From positions 806,001 to 870,000 of the forward strand of contig NZ_BMGG01000001.1 in assembly GCF_014640075.1 (NCBI RefSeq): DNA of 64,000 nt. Reading direction: 5' to 3'. A program made the translations under genes and the position numbers. Below the pieces are notes generated by a model that was given only the letters and a program-made list of their open reading frames with translations, did not search any database and was not told where the DNA came from. Below are positions 18,247-27,656 of the stretch, one piece after another (within the stretch, counting starts at the first letter, position 1; each line of letters begins with the position of its first letter). This DNA is from Chelatococcus reniformis (lineage in GTDB: Bacteria; Pseudomonadota; Alphaproteobacteria; Rhizobiales; Beijerinckiaceae).

Positions 18247-21200
18247 ATGACCTTCACGACACTTCCCGCCTCCGTGCGTGCCCGCGGCGTGACGGCCGTA
18301 CTGGGCCCGACCAACACGGGCAAGACGCACCTCGCCATCGAGCGCCTGGTCGCCCACGAGAGCGGCATGATCGGCTTGCCGCTCAGGCTGCTCGCGCGCG
18401 AGGTCTACCAGCGCGTCGTCGAGCGCGTCGGCCCGGAGGCCGTGGCTCTCGTCACCGGCGAGGAGAAGGTCAAGCCACCACGCCCTCGCTACTGGATCGC
18501 CACCGTCGAGGCGATGCCGCGCGACATCGACGTGGCCTTCTGCGCCATCGACGAGATCCAGCTCGGCGCCGACTTCGGGCGGGGCCACGTCTTCACGGAC
18601 CGCCTGCTCAACATGCGCGGCCGCGCCGAGACCCTGGTGATCGGCTCGGCGACCATCAGGCCGCTGGTCGAGCGCTTGCTGCCGGGCGCCAACATCGTGT
18701 CGCGGCCGCGGCTGTCGACGCTGAGCTTCGCCGGCGAGAAAAAGGTGACGCGCCTGCCGCCGCGCTCGGCCATCGTCGCCTTCTCGGTCGAGGAGGTCTA
18801 TGCCGTCGCCGAGTTGATCCGGCGCCAGAAGGGAGGCGCCGCGGTCGTGCTCGGGGCGCTGTCGCCGCGCACCCGCAATGCCCAGGTGGAGCTGTTCCAG
18901 TCGGGCGACGTCGACTACCTGGTGGCGACCGACGCCATCGGCATGGGCCTCAACCTCGATCTCGATCACGTCGCCTTCGCCGGCGACCGCAAGTTCGACG
19001 GCTTCGGCTACCGCCGCCTGACGCCGGCCGAGTTCGGTCAGATCGCCGGCCGGGCCGGCCGGCACATGCGCGACGGCACGTTCGGCACCACCGGCCGCTG
19101 CCCGCCCTTCGAGCCCGAGCTGGTGCAGGCGCTCGAGGATCATGGCTTCGACCCGCTGCGCCAGCTGCAATGGCGCAACGCCAGCCTCGACATGCGTTCC
19201 ATCCGCGCGCTGCAGGCGAGCCTGTCGGTGGTGCCCAGGGAGGAGGGGCTCACCCGCGCGCCCGTCGCCGACGACGTGGCGGTGCTCGAGCAGCTCGCCG
19301 CCGATGCCGAGGTGCGCGACTACGCCAAGCGGCCGGCCGAGGTCATGCGCCTCTGGGACGTTTGCCAGGTGCCGGACTACCGCAAGGTCTCGCCGCACGC
19401 CCATGCCGATCTGGTCGGCACCCTGTTCCGCGCGCTGATGCGCGAGGGAGCCATTGCCGATACGTGGTTTGCGCGCCAGATCGACCAGGTGGACCGCACC
19501 GACGGCGACATCGATGCGCTGTCGGCGCGCATCGCCCAGGTGCGGACTTGGACCTATGTGGCCAACCGGCCGGACTGGCTGATCGATCCGGAGCATTGGC
19601 AGGGGCGCGCCCGTCAGGTAGAGGACAGGCTTTCCGATGCCTTACACGAGCGGTTGGCGAGCCGTTTCGTCGACCGGCGGACCAGCGTTCTGATGCGCCG
19701 CCTCAGAGAGAATGCGCACATGGAAGCAGAAGTGACGCCGGCGGGCGATGTGAGCGTGGAGGGCCAGCACATCGGCCACCTCAGCGGATTCCAGTTCGCG
19801 CCCGACCCGGAGGCGAGCGGCTCCGAAATGAAGGCGCTGCGCGCTGCCGCCCAGAAAGCCCTGGCGAGCGAGATCGAGGCGCGCGCCGAGCGGCTGGCGG
19901 CTGCCGCCGACGAGGCGCTGGTGCTGTCCAACGACGGCACCATCCGCTGGCTCGGCGACGCCGTCGCCAAGCTGGCGGCCGGCGAGAAGCTGCTGGCGCC
20001 GCGCTTCATCCTCATCGCCGACGAGCAGCTCACCGGCGCGGCCCACGACAAGGTGCAGGCGCGGCTCGAGCTGTGGCTCAAAGCCCATGTCGCCAAGCTG
20101 CTCGGCCCGCTGTTCGCGCTCGAAGAGGCCGCCGACCTGACCGGCCTCGCGCGCGGCATCGCCTTTCAGGTCGTCGAAGCGCTCGGCGTGCTCGAACGGT
20201 CGCGCGTGGTGCAGGACGTCAAGGCGCTCGACCAGGCGGGGCGCGCGCAGCTGCGCAAGCACGGCTTGCGCTTCGGCGCCTACCATATCTATGCGCCGCA
20301 GTTGCTAAAGCCGGCGCCGCGGGCGCTGTCGGTGCAGCTGTGGGCGCTCAAGCATGGCGGTCCGGTCGCCAAGGGCGTCGACGACCTGCCGCACCTCGCC
20401 GCCTCCGGACGCACGTCGATCCCGGTGGATCCGGAGATCGACCGCCAGCTCTACCGCGCAGCCGGCTTCCGCGTCTGCGGCAATCGGGCCGTGCGCGTCG
20501 ACATGCTGGAACGGCTGGCGGACCTCATCCGCCCGGCCGTGACCTACCGCCCGGGCGTGACGCCCGGCGATCCGCCGTCCGGCGCCGCCGACGGCGACGG
20601 CTTCGTCGTGACCGTATCCATGACGTCGCTGGTCGGTTGCTCCGGCGAGGATTTCGGCTCGATCCTGCGCTCCCTCGGCTACGTCGCCGACCGGCGGCGC
20701 GGGCCGGCCATCACGGTGCCGCTGGTGCCCAAGGCGGCCGTGACGCCGGCCGCGGCGCCCCAGGCCCCGCCCGCTTCCGATACGGAGGGCGAGACGGAAC
20801 CGGAGGTCGACGGCGGCGTGGAAACGCTCGCCGGCACCGCCACGGACGACACGCTGCCGAGCGGCACGACAGCCGCGGATGGCTTCGATGCGGGCGCGAC
20901 CGTGGCGCCCGAGACGCCGGCGGAGGTCTCGGAGGTCGCCGAGGCTGCGGCTGCGGCCATGGCCGAGGCCTTCGTCGAGACGACAGAGGCCGCCGACGGG
21001 GCTGACGAAGTCGCAAAGGCCGCCGTGATCGAGGAGATTGCGGCCGCGGCGGCCGACGAGCCCGTCGCCGAGGTGACGATCATCGCTGCGCCGACGCCAG
21101 CCCCGGCCGGTGATAGCGACCTGACGGCGCTTGACGCGGATGCCGGCGAGGCCGCGGACGCCGGCGGCGTCGCGCCCGACGCTGTGGCCGCCGAAGCCGC

Positions 21201-21825
21201 GTCGGCGGACCCTGTGCCGGCCGCCGAGACGGCGGAAGCGGAGGCAACCGACGGCGAGCCCGTGGCTGACGCGGAGACGGCGGCGGCCGCCCCGCCGGCC
21301 GAGCCCGACGAGATCGAGGTGTGGCGTCCCCACCGCCACCAGAACCAGCGGCAGAACCGGGGGCGGTACGATGGCGCGCGGCCTCAGGGCCGGGGCTTTC
21401 GCCGCGACGGAGCTGGTCAGGGCGAGCCGCGCCGCAGCGGCCAGAGTCATGACGGCCAAGGCCCTGCGGGCCCGAATCAGGGCGGACAGAGCCAGGGCAA
21501 CCAACATGCCGACAACCGGGCCGATGGACCGCGGAGCGGGGCGGGACGTCCCGGCCGTGGCCGCGGCGGCCAGCGGCCCGAGCACGGGCGTGACCAGAGG
21601 CCCGAGCGGACGGCGGAGGCGGGCGGCGGCGAGCCGCGCGACGGACGGCCCGGCCGCGGCGGCCGGCACGACGGTGGCCGGGGCGACCGGCGGCCGGACT
21701 TCCGGTCCGACAACAGGGGCGACCGGCGCGGCAGCGGCCCGAAGCCCGACAAGGCGCCGGATCCCAACTCGCCCTTTGCAAAGCTGCTGATCCTGAAGGA
21801 GCGCATGGAGTCGGGCGAGCGGTGA
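18247..21825 (+). CDS. SUV3-like ATP-dependent RNA helicase with long acidic and RG-rich tail
   Basis: A 1192-residue protein. The first 600 residues are a Suv3/Ski2-type helicase: Walker A in GPTNTGKTH near residue 20, the DEIQ box near residue 100, GSATIRP (motif III), and ATDAIGMGLNL with QIAGRAGRH (motifs V and VI). Mitochondrial SUV3 unwinds RNA for the degradosome; RNA turnover is the likely role. Residues about 835-1025 are alanine- and acid-rich low complexity. Residues about 1030-1170 are arginine-, glycine- and glutamine-rich, like RNA-binding RGG tails, and the end PFAKLLILKERM looks folded again. The ATG at 18247 gives the known family N-terminus close to the Walker A. It overlaps the S4 gene by four bases (GTGA). 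Confidence 0.9.
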   Translation: MTFTTLPASVRARGVTAVLGPTNTGKTHLAIERLVAHESGMIGLPLRLLAREVYQRVVERVGPEAVALVTGEEKVKPPRPRYWIATVEAMPRDIDVAFCAIDEIQLGADFGRGHVFTDRLLNMRGRAETLVIGSATIRPLVERLLPGANIVSRPRLSTLSFAGEKKVTRLPPRSAIVAFSVEEVYAVAELIRRQKGGAAVVLGALSPRTRNAQVELFQSGDVDYLVATDAIGMGLNLDLDHVAFAGDRKFDGFGYRRLTPAEFGQIAGRAGRHMRDGTFGTTGRCPPFEPELVQALEDHGFDPLRQLQWRNASLDMRSIRALQASLSVVPREEGLTRAPVADDVAVLEQLAADAEVRDYAKRPAEVMRLWDVCQVPDYRKVSPHAHADLVGTLFRALMREGAIADTWFARQIDQVDRTDGDIDALSARIAQVRTWTYVANRPDWLIDPEHWQGRARQVEDRLSDALHERLASRFVDRRTSVLMRRLRENAHMEAEVTPAGDVSVEGQHIGHLSGFQFAPDPEASGSEMKALRAAAQKALASEIEARAERLAAAADEALVLSNDGTIRWLGDAVAKLAAGEKLLAPRFILIADEQLTGAAHDKVQARLELWLKAHVAKLLGPLFALEEAADLTGLARGIAFQVVEALGVLERSRVVQDVKALDQAGRAQLRKHGLRFGAYHIYAPQLLKPAPRALSVQLWALKHGGPVAKGVDDLPHLAASGRTSIPVDPEIDRQLYRAAGFRVCGNRAVRVDMLERLADLIRPAVTYRPGVTPGDPPSGAADGDGFVVTVSMTSLVGCSGEDFGSILRSLGYVADRRRGPAITVPLVPKAAVTPAAAPQAPPASDTEGETEPEVDGGVETLAGTATDDTLPSGTTAADGFDAGATVAPETPAEVSEVAEAAAAAMAEAFVETTEAADGADEVAKAAVIEEIAAAAADEPVAEVTIIAAPTPAPAGDSDLTALDADAGEAADAGGVAPDAVAAEAASADPVPAAETAEAEATDGEPVADAETAAAAPPAEPDEIEVWRPHRHQNQRQNRGRYDGARPQGRGFRRDGAGQGEPRRSGQSHDGQGPAGPNQGGQSQGNQHADNRADGPRSGAGRPGRGRGGQRPEHGRDQRPERTAEAGGGEPRDGRPGRGGRHDGGRGDRRPDFRSDNRGDRRGSGPKPDKAPDPNSPFAKLLILKERMESGER

Positions 21826-22103
21826 ACGCCGCGCCGGCCCGCCAGCGCCTCGACAAGTGGCTTTGGTATGCCCGCATGGCCAGGACGCGGAGCGCCGCGG
21901 CGCGGCTCGTCAGCGAGGGCGCCGTGCGCGTCAACGGCGTGCGCGCGGACGCCCCGGCGCGCGCGGTCAAGGTCGGCGACGTGCTGACGCTGGCGCTGCC
22001 GCATGCCACCCGGGTGGTCGCCATCCGGGACCTCGGCGAGCGGCGCGGACCGGCCCTTGAAGCCGCGGGGCTCTATGACGACATCGGGGGAAGCGGTGAT
22101 TGA
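21822..22103 (+). CDS. S4-domain RNA-binding protein (Hsp15-like)
   Basis: A 93-residue protein made almost wholly of an S4 domain: RLDKWLWYARMARTRSAAARLV followed by GAVRVNGVR and VKVGDVLTLAL. Hsp15 relatives bind 50S subunits carrying stalled nascent chains; smaller S4 proteins of this type often lie next to the SUV3-like helicase in Alphaproteobacteria. It starts with GTG, whose last two bases plus the next A form the helicase stop, so translation is coupled. Function beyond RNA binding is inferred. Confidence 0.88.
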   Translation: MNAAPARQRLDKWLWYARMARTRSAAARLVSEGAVRVNGVRADAPARAVKVGDVLTLALPHATRVVAIRDLGERRGPALEAAGLYDDIGGSGD

Positions 22104-22400
22104 CGCAGCGGCCGGGAGCCAGTCGGGTTGGGATGTGGCGCTCCAGGGGCCTGAAGCCGCGAGCGTCCGCCCGGCCGGTCCATCGGCTCGGCCGCCAGGC
22201 GTTTCGACCCGTTGCGACGCGGCGACGCTTGCGCCGCCAGATCGGAGCCGCTAGAGCGCCCTTTCGCAACAGCCCGTCGGGCGAGGCGACGCCCGAGCGC
22301 GTGCCCCGCGCGAGTGGATCCCCTGCCCCGGCAGCAACCCCCTCGATCGCAACGGCCGATCGTCCTATCACGGCACCGGAAAGGTCTCCGAGAGGCACCG

Positions 22401-22736
22401 ATGACCTACGTCGTCACCGAGAATTGCATCAAGTGCAAGTACATGGACTGCGTGGAGGTCTGCCCCGTGGATTGCTTCTACGAGGGCGAGAACATGCTGG
22501 TCATCCATCCGGACGAATGTATCGACTGCGGTGTCTGCGAGCCGGAATGCCCCGCCGAGGCGATCAAACCCGACACCGAGCGGTCGCTTGAGGACTGGCT
22601 CAAGCTCAACGCCGACTACGCCAAGAGCTGGCCCAACATCACCCAGAAGCGCGACGCGCCGCCCGACGCCAAGGAATGGGACGGCAAGCCGGACAAGCTC
22701 AAGCTGTTCTCGGCGGAGCCCGGCGACGGCGATTGA
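22401..22736 (+). CDS. fdxA: FdxA, seven-iron ferredoxin
   Basis: A 111-residue electron carrier with two iron-sulphur clusters. Cys9, Cys12, Cys17, Cys21 and Cys25 are in the first block and Cys40, Cys43, Cys46 and Cys50 in the second ([14 protein letters not shown]), the pattern of a 3Fe-4S plus 4Fe-4S ferredoxin. The C-terminal half ([20 protein letters not shown]) matches the extension of the FdxA family. It lies between the S4 gene and carD, a conserved order; its electron partners are unknown. The 297-base gap before it contains no gene; GAGAGGCACCG provides the ribosome binding site. Confidence 0.95.
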   Translation: MTYVVTENCIKCKYMDCVEVCPVDCFYEGENMLVIHPDECIDCGVCEPECPAEAIKPDTERSLEDWLKLNADYAKSWPNITQKRDAPPDAKEWDGKPDKLKLFSAEPGDGD

Positions 22737-23120
22737 GCCTCGCCGCCCCCAGCGGGGGCGGCCACGCGCGCGCACCCGTCCCGCGAAGCCGATTCGGCAG
22801 GCCGTAGCGGCACCCCCCAGCATACCCGGCGGGGGCGCGGTCAGGCGCGCCTGCTTTGATTCTTCGCGAATTTGTGATATATAAAGCCTTCCAGTCGAGC
22901 GTGCCCAATGCGTGGCATCTGAGGGCCTTCGCGTTTCCAGAAGATTGATACCCCAACACGCGGCTCGGATGCGCTGTCCGGCCGCAGCGATGGGTTTTTG
23001 ACTTCATCGACTGTTCGGCGGACGGCAGCGAAGGCTGTCGGCCGGCATATAGCGACGCCTGATGACATTTTGGCGTCGGCTGTGTCCTTCACGGACCGTG
23101 ATCAGGAGGCGTTCCGAATC
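22737..23120. other. 384-base gap and probable long carD leader
   Basis: No gene recognised. It holds an AT-rich promoter-like patch near 22856-22885 and then about 230 bases of leader before carD. The carD reading frame is open upstream to 22998, but the conserved protein begins at 23121 with AGGAGG just before it, so this extension is probably untranslated. A minus-strand open frame of 83 codons over 22841-23092 has no family resemblance. Confidence 0.5.
22856..22883 (+). promoter_or_regulatory. Candidate sigma-70-type promoter of carD
   Basis: TTGATT at 22856-22861 and TATATA at 22878-22883, separated by 16 bases. It stands in the only AT-rich stretch of the gap. It would give a leader of about 230 bases. 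Position and similarity are the only evidence. Confidence 0.4.
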
Positions 23121-23714
23121 ATGACTTCAAAGAAAACAGCTCACCGGCTAGGTTTCAAGACAGGCGAAGCGATTGTTTACCCTTCTCACGGCGTGGGACA
23201 CATCCAGTCGATTGAGGAACAGGAGGTTGCCGGGTTCAAGCTTGAGCTGTTCGTCATTAGTTTCGAGAAGGACAAAATGACGCTGCGCGTGCCGACCGCC
23301 AAGGCGGCGAGCGTGGGCATGCGCAAGTTGGCCGATACGGACATCGTGTCGAAGGCGCTGCAGACGCTGTGCGGACGGGCGCGCGTCAAGCGCACGATGT
23401 GGTCGCGCCGCGCGCAGGAATACGAGGCCAAGATCAATTCCGGCGACCTGGTCTCCATCGCCGAGGTGGTGCGCGACCTCTACCGGTCCGAGGCGCAGCC
23501 CGAGCAGTCCTACAGCGAGCGCCAGCTCTACGAGGCCGCGCTCGACCGGGTTATCCGCGAGCTCGCCGCCGTCAACCGCATCACCGATACGGAAGCGCGC
23601 AAGCTCGTCGACCAGAACCTGGCGAAGAGCCCGCGCAATACCGGCAAGGCCGAAGCGACGGCCGACGCGGACAGCGACGCCGACAGCGACGACTTGCAGG
23701 AAGAGGCGGCCTGA
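23121..23714 (+). CDS. carD: CarD-family transcription regulator
   Basis: A 197-residue protein. The N-terminal RNA-polymerase-interaction domain shows FKTGEAIVYPSHGVGHIQSI and the C-terminal helical domain shows VKRTMWSRRAQEYEAKINSG (residues about 95-115). CarD binds the beta subunit and stabilises open promoter complexes, chiefly at rRNA promoters. The last 25 residues are acidic (repeated DSDADSD) and variable. AGGAGG is 11 bases before the ATG. A strong intrinsic terminator follows about 105 bases downstream. Confidence 0.96.
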   Translation: MTSKKTAHRLGFKTGEAIVYPSHGVGHIQSIEEQEVAGFKLELFVISFEKDKMTLRVPTAKAASVGMRKLADTDIVSKALQTLCGRARVKRTMWSRRAQEYEAKINSGDLVSIAEVVRDLYRSEAQPEQSYSERQLYEAALDRVIRELAAVNRITDTEARKLVDQNLAKSPRNTGKAEATADADSDADSDDLQEEAA

Positions 23715-23820
23715 GCGCCGCACGGGCGCGGGCCGGTCGCCCTGGAGCGTCTCCTCCCGATCCGATTCCTGGTTCTGAGCGGGAAAGGCTCTAGCGGCCC
23801 TGCTCTCCAGACTACGCTGC

Positions 23821-23850
23821 AAAAAGCCCGGCCCCAGGCCGGGCTTTTTT
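23821..23850 (+). terminator. Intrinsic terminator after carD
   Basis: Perfect 13-bp stem (23821-23833 with 23837-23849), three-base loop, six T at the end of the right arm and A5 on the left. The sequence is symmetrical enough to stop transcription from either side. It separates carD from the sigma factor gene, which must then have its own promoter in 23851-24066. Confidence 0.9.
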
Positions 23851-24066
23851 GCGCGCACACCATCTCGTGCCGCCACGAACGGGGAACCTGCGTCAGGTTG
23901 GCGCGTTTAGGCCATCGGGTCGCGGCCTGAGCGCCGCCGGTGCAGGGCCCCGTCCGGATGCGGTATCCGAGCGGGTGATCATGCATCCTTCGCGGCCGGG
24001 GCCTCCACCCGCCACGAGGCGCTCGCGACGCCGCCTTGACCGGCCGGACCGGAGATGGGAGCGGGG

Positions 24067-24927
24067 ATGGGTGAGATCGCTGGGGTGGCGCGCCACGTCA
24101 TGCATGCCGCAACGAAAGCCCCGTACCTCGAGCACGACGAGGAGCGCGAGCTCGCGTTGCGTTGGCGCGACCACCGCGATGACGCGGCCCTGCACCGGCT
24201 GACGTCCGCCCACCTGCGCCTGGTGCTGTCCGTCGCCGCCCGCTTCCGTCGCTATGGGCTGTCGGCCTCCGACCTGGTGCAGGAGGGTAGCGTCGGCCTG
24301 CTGGAGGCGGCGCTGCGCTTCGAGCCGGAGCGCAACATCCGCTTCTCCACTTACGCCGCGTGGTGGGTCCGTGCATCGATGCAGGACTACGTGCTGCGCA
24401 ACTGGTCGATCGTGCGGGGCGGCACGAGCTCGTCGCAGAAGGCGCTCTTCTTCAATCTGCGCCGCGTCAAGGCGCGGGCCGAGCGCAACGGCGACAGCAT
24501 CGGCGACGCGATGTACGGCGACATTGCCACCGCGCTCAAGGTGTCGCGGCGGGACGTCGAGGCAATGGATGCGCGACTGTCGGGGCCCGACCTGTCGCTC
24601 AATGCCCCCGTCGCGGGGCCCGACCAGGCGGAGCACATGGAGTTCCTCGTCGACGGCGAGCCGCTACCGGACGAGCGTGTCGGCGACACCATCGACGGCG
24701 AGCGCCGGCTGGCGCGCCTGCGCCAAGCGCTGTCGATGCTGAACGAACGCGAGCTCAAGATCGTCTACGAACGTCGCCTCACCGAGGAATCGACGACGCT
24801 CGAGGCGCTCGGTCAGCGGCTCGGCATCTCCAAGGAGCGCGTGCGGCAGATCGAGAACCGGGCGTTGGCCAAGCTGCGCGCCGCGCTCTGCGACTGGCAG
24901 CCCGTCGCCGAGGCGGCCTACGCCTGA
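24067..24927 (+). CDS. rpoH: RpoH, sigma-32-type heat-shock sigma factor
   Basis: A 286-residue sigma-70 family protein. Region 2 shows LVQEGSVGLLEAALRFEPER and RFSTYAAWWVRASMQDY; the RpoH box follows as QKALFFNLRR; region 4 holds LGQRLGISKERVRQIENRAL. RpoH directs RNA polymerase to heat-shock and related stress promoters. Hyphomicrobiales often have two or more RpoH copies; which one this is cannot be told, though linkage to carD suggests RpoH2. The ATG at 24067 is preceded by GGGAGCGGGG; an in-frame ATG at 24055 is possible. Potential targets in this window include htpG and htpX. Confidence 0.93.
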   Translation: MGEIAGVARHVMHAATKAPYLEHDEERELALRWRDHRDDAALHRLTSAHLRLVLSVAARFRRYGLSASDLVQEGSVGLLEAALRFEPERNIRFSTYAAWWVRASMQDYVLRNWSIVRGGTSSSQKALFFNLRRVKARAERNGDSIGDAMYGDIATALKVSRRDVEAMDARLSGPDLSLNAPVAGPDQAEHMEFLVDGEPLPDERVGDTIDGERRLARLRQALSMLNERELKIVYERRLTEESTTLEALGQRLGISKERVRQIENRALAKLRAALCDWQPVAEAAYA

Positions 24928-24974
24928 CGCCCACGGCCCGCGCGGCGCTGTGGGATCAGGCTCAAAGCAAAGAC

Positions 24975-25080
24975 TTAGAGCGCTTTCGAGCGAAGTGGAC
25001 GCCGGTTCGCCTGAAGAAAACGCGACAAATCAAACGGATAGAGCATTTCGGCAATTCGAAGAATAGCGGAAATGCTCTAA
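24975..25080. repeat. Family A intergenic palindromic repeat, copy 2
   Basis: A complete copy bounded by TTAGAGC on the left and GCTCTAA on the right, so its ends are inverted repeats. The interior carries GAAGTGGACGCCGGTTCGC and AGAGCATTTCGGCAATTCG. It lies between the convergent rpoH and M48 genes, where a hairpin could act as a shared transcript end. Confidence 0.88.
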
Positions 25081-25100
25081 AGAGCGGTCGGCCCGGTCCG

Positions 25101-26570
25101 CTATTCGGCGACGACCTTGTAGCGTCGTCCGGGCTTCAGCGCCTGTCCCCGGCTCAGGCTGTTGAGGACCAGGAAGCGCTCGTAGGCGTTGTCGATGGGG
25201 GCCATGCGGGCTGCCATCGTCTCGGTCGTGTCGCCTTCGCTCGCGGTCAGCACCTCGATCCGCATCGGCCTGATCGCCGCGACCTCCTCCGGGCTGAGCC
25301 GGTGCAGGCTATGGAAGGCGGTGCGAAACGCCGCCTGCGCCTCCGGCGTCAGCGCCCGCGTGGCGAACAGCAACCGGAAGACGCGGCTGCCCGAGCGCGC
25401 CGCTCCCAGCAGGAACGACCATTCCTTGCCGCGGGCGACGGCGGTGGCGGCGGGCATGCCGTCGACCGTCGTCGACTGGACGCTGTCGTTCAGGAGGCCA
25501 TCGATCCAGCCCGAGGCAAGAAACGACTCCAGGCTTTCGGTCTCGGCGACCTGCACGTTGTCGAAACGCAGGGCCTGCCCGTTGGCATGGTTGACGCCGA
25601 GCACCGCCTCGGCGGTGTTCTCCAGGGTGAACCCCGGCGGCGCGGTGAAGCCCACCGCCAGGGTGGGGTGGGCGAAGCGGCGGCCGCGGATCATGCCCTC
25701 CGCCGGGTCGTCGCCGTAGACGAGACCCTCGAGGGCGCTGAGGTAGCGGTTGCGCTCGCTGTCGCCCGAGCCGGGCGGCCCGATCTGGCGGGCGGCGGCG
25801 ATGGCGGCAGCCACACGCTCCGGCGTCGACGGGTGCGAGGACAGGAAGTCCATGCCGCGGCGGCGCTGACCGGAGGGCGTCCCGGCGTTGCGGCCGAGCG
25901 AGACCAGGAAGCGAGAGGCACCGTAGGCGTCGAACCCGGCCCGGCCGATGGTGGCCACGCCCATGCGGTCGGCCTCCAGCTCCTGGGTGCGCGAGAAGCT
26001 GGCGAGGGTAACCCGCCCTTCGCTGCGCGCGATCCGGCCGGCTCCTGGGTCGTTCAGCACTTCCGAGGCGACGCGGCTGACGAGCTCGGAGCGTTGCTCC
26101 AGCTCGGCGCGCGCCAGCGCGTGCTTGGCCGTGACGTGGGCGATCTCGTGCGCGAGGACCGCGGCCACCTCCGAATTGTCGTTGGCGAGCGCCAGCAGGC
26201 CGCGCGTGACGTAGACGTGGCCCGTCGGCAGCGCAAAGGCGTTCACCACCGGCGAATTGAGGATGGTGACCTTGTAGGTCTGGTCCGACTGTTCGCTCGC
26301 GGCGGCGACCCGCCGCACGATGTCGTCGAGGTCCCGCTCGAGGGCGGGCGAGCGATACTGGCCGCCGAAGGTGGCGACCAGCCGGTTGTGCTCGCGGTCG
26401 GCCGCCCGTTCGATGCCGAGGATGCGCGGCGCCGCCTCCGGCAGCGCGATGGAGGATCCACCCTGCTGATCCGTCGTGCAGCCGCCGAGCGCCGCCACGC
26501 ATGCCAGGGCGATCGCCCGTGTCCGGGCGCCTGGCAAGTTCCGGAAATGAAACACCAAGCCTACGCTCAA
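25101..26570 (-). CDS. M48-family metalloprotease lipoprotein
   Basis: A 489-residue periplasmic zinc protease related to BepA/LoiP. A hydrophobic leader ends in a lipobox-like LGGC (Cys31). The active site is HEIAH with His141, Glu142 and His145, and the third ligand is in TQELEADRMG. The C-terminal 220 residues form a family-typical domain ending in a LysM-like part (VLTASEGDTTETMAARM to GRRYKVV). BepA relatives maintain the outer-membrane assembly machine; the role here is inferred. Its ATG overlaps the stop of the nuclease-like gene upstream by four bases (ATGA), so the two form one unit. Confidence 0.93.
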   Translation of the reverse strand: MSVGLVFHFRNLPGARTRAIALACVAALGGCTTDQQGGSSIALPEAAPRILGIERAADREHNRLVATFGGQYRSPALERDLDDIVRRVAAASEQSDQTYKVTILNSPVVNAFALPTGHVYVTRGLLALANDNSEVAAVLAHEIAHVTAKHALARAELEQRSELVSRVASEVLNDPGAGRIARSEGRVTLASFSRTQELEADRMGVATIGRAGFDAYGASRFLVSLGRNAGTPSGQRRRGMDFLSSHPSTPERVAAAIAAARQIGPPGSGDSERNRYLSALEGLVYGDDPAEGMIRGRRFAHPTLAVGFTAPPGFTLENTAEAVLGVNHANGQALRFDNVQVAETESLESFLASGWIDGLLNDSVQSTTVDGMPAATAVARGKEWSFLLGAARSGSRVFRLLFATRALTPEAQAAFRTAFHSLHRLSPEEVAAIRPMRIEVLTASEGDTTETMAARMAPIDNAYERFLVLNSLSRGQALKPGRRYKVVAE

Positions 26571-27385
26571 CGCGTCTCTTCCATGCCGCTGAGCTCGACC
26601 TCATCCGGCGTTACGATCTCGATCAGCGGACCCCCGCGGTCCTGGACGATCCCCCGTACGCGGATCCGACCCTGTCGCAGGACGGACGCGGACATGCCAC
26701 GATCGACGAGAATACGCCAGACAGGTTTCGGGACCGTAACCGTTGTGTCGTCGGTCCAACGATGGCCAAAATTGATGTAAGTGAACGCCTTGCGCTCACC
26801 GACACTGGCCGGCCGGCCCTCAATGACCACGAAGCGGCCGGCGAGCGCGCGCAGTTCCTCCACCTCACGCGCCTGATGAATGCGAGACTGAGGTTGGCTC
26901 CAAAGGCCGAGCCGCCGGGTCCGAGCCAGCGCCTCGGCCCGGCGAAGCGGCTCCAGGCAGGCGGCCGGCAGCCGGGTACCCGCATCGGGCCGCAGGCGCG
27001 CCAGGCCGCGCCCGGCGAGCAGCGTCGCCAGCCGTTCATCGGCTTCCCCATCGGGCCGCAGCGCCGCCACCTCGGCCGGCACGCGCCCCCAGCGGTCCTC
27101 GGCGGCGGTGGGCAGCACCAGCACGTCCCGCCCCACGAAGGCCGCCAGCGCCGGCTGCGCCTCCGCCCGCAGCTCGGGCGGGATGTCGATCCAGGGCAGC
27201 CTGAGCTGACGCCCGTCCGTCAGGGTGATCTCGCCCGCCGGAGCGACCGCGCCGACGCGGGCCGGCTCCGCCTCGGCCAGGCATGCCGGCGCGGGGGGCG
27301 CCTGGGCGCGCGCAGGCGCCGGAAAGATGCAGGCGAGCGCTGCGGCGCCCGTGAGGCGAAGCGGCATCATCATTAGGCGCGGCAC
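26567..27385 (-). CDS. Secreted thermonuclease (SNase)-like protein
   Basis: A 272-residue protein with a cleavable signal peptide (about residues 1-28, ending in ARAQA). Two recognisable halves: ITLTDGRQLRLPWIDIPPE with LARLRPDAGT and LEPLRRAEALARTRRLGLW, which resembles the staphylococcal nuclease fold, and a C-terminal OB-like part with GRPASVGERKAFTYINFG. The usual catalytic Arg-Glu-Arg set is not obvious, so activity is uncertain. It is the first gene of a two-gene unit with the M48 protease; this pairing is one I recall from Bradyrhizobium relatives. Confidence 0.75.
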   Translation of the reverse strand: MPRLMMMPLRLTGAAALACIFPAPARAQAPPAPACLAEAEPARVGAVAPAGEITLTDGRQLRLPWIDIPPELRAEAQPALAAFVGRDVLVLPTAAEDRWGRVPAEVAALRPDGEADERLATLLAGRGLARLRPDAGTRLPAACLEPLRRAEALARTRRLGLWSQPQSRIHQAREVEELRALAGRFVVIEGRPASVGERKAFTYINFGHRWTDDTTVTVPKPVWRILVDRGMSASVLRQGRIRVRGIVQDRGGPLIEIVTPDEVELSGMEETR

Positions 27386-27579
27386 GCCGTGCCCGCGACC
27401 GTCGCAGACGCACGAGCCCGTGTCTCGGCGCTACCAAAACGCCGTCGATGTGGTAAACACGCCAAACCGGCGCCCCCGGCCGCGTCAGCGGGCGGCGATC
27501 GCCGGGGCGGCTCTTCCCCGGCGGGGAGGCGGCGCACGGTCCGGCTCCGCGCCGGCTCGAGCGGGTAGATGGCAGCAAG

Positions 27580-27656
27580 GTCCCGGTAGCTCAGCAGGAT
27601 AGAGCACAGGTTTCCTAAACCTGGGGTCAGGGGTTCGATTCCCTTCCGGGACGCCA
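27580..27656 (+). tRNA. tRNA-Arg (anticodon CCT)
   Basis: A 77-base cloverleaf. The acceptor arms GTCCCGG (27580-27586) and CCGGGAC (27646-27652) pair perfectly. The anticodon stem CAGGT/ACCTG encloses the loop TTCCTAA with CCT at 27614-27616, which reads AGG. The T loop GGTTCGATT is standard, and a genomic CCA is encoded at 27654-27656. It lies in a gap between the divergent nuclease and MFS genes. No integrated element was seen beside it. Confidence 0.97.

Noticed and set aside
22998-23120. In-frame upstream extension of carD by 41 codons
   Set aside because: The conserved protein begins at 23121 with AGGAGG just before it; the extension has no conserved features.
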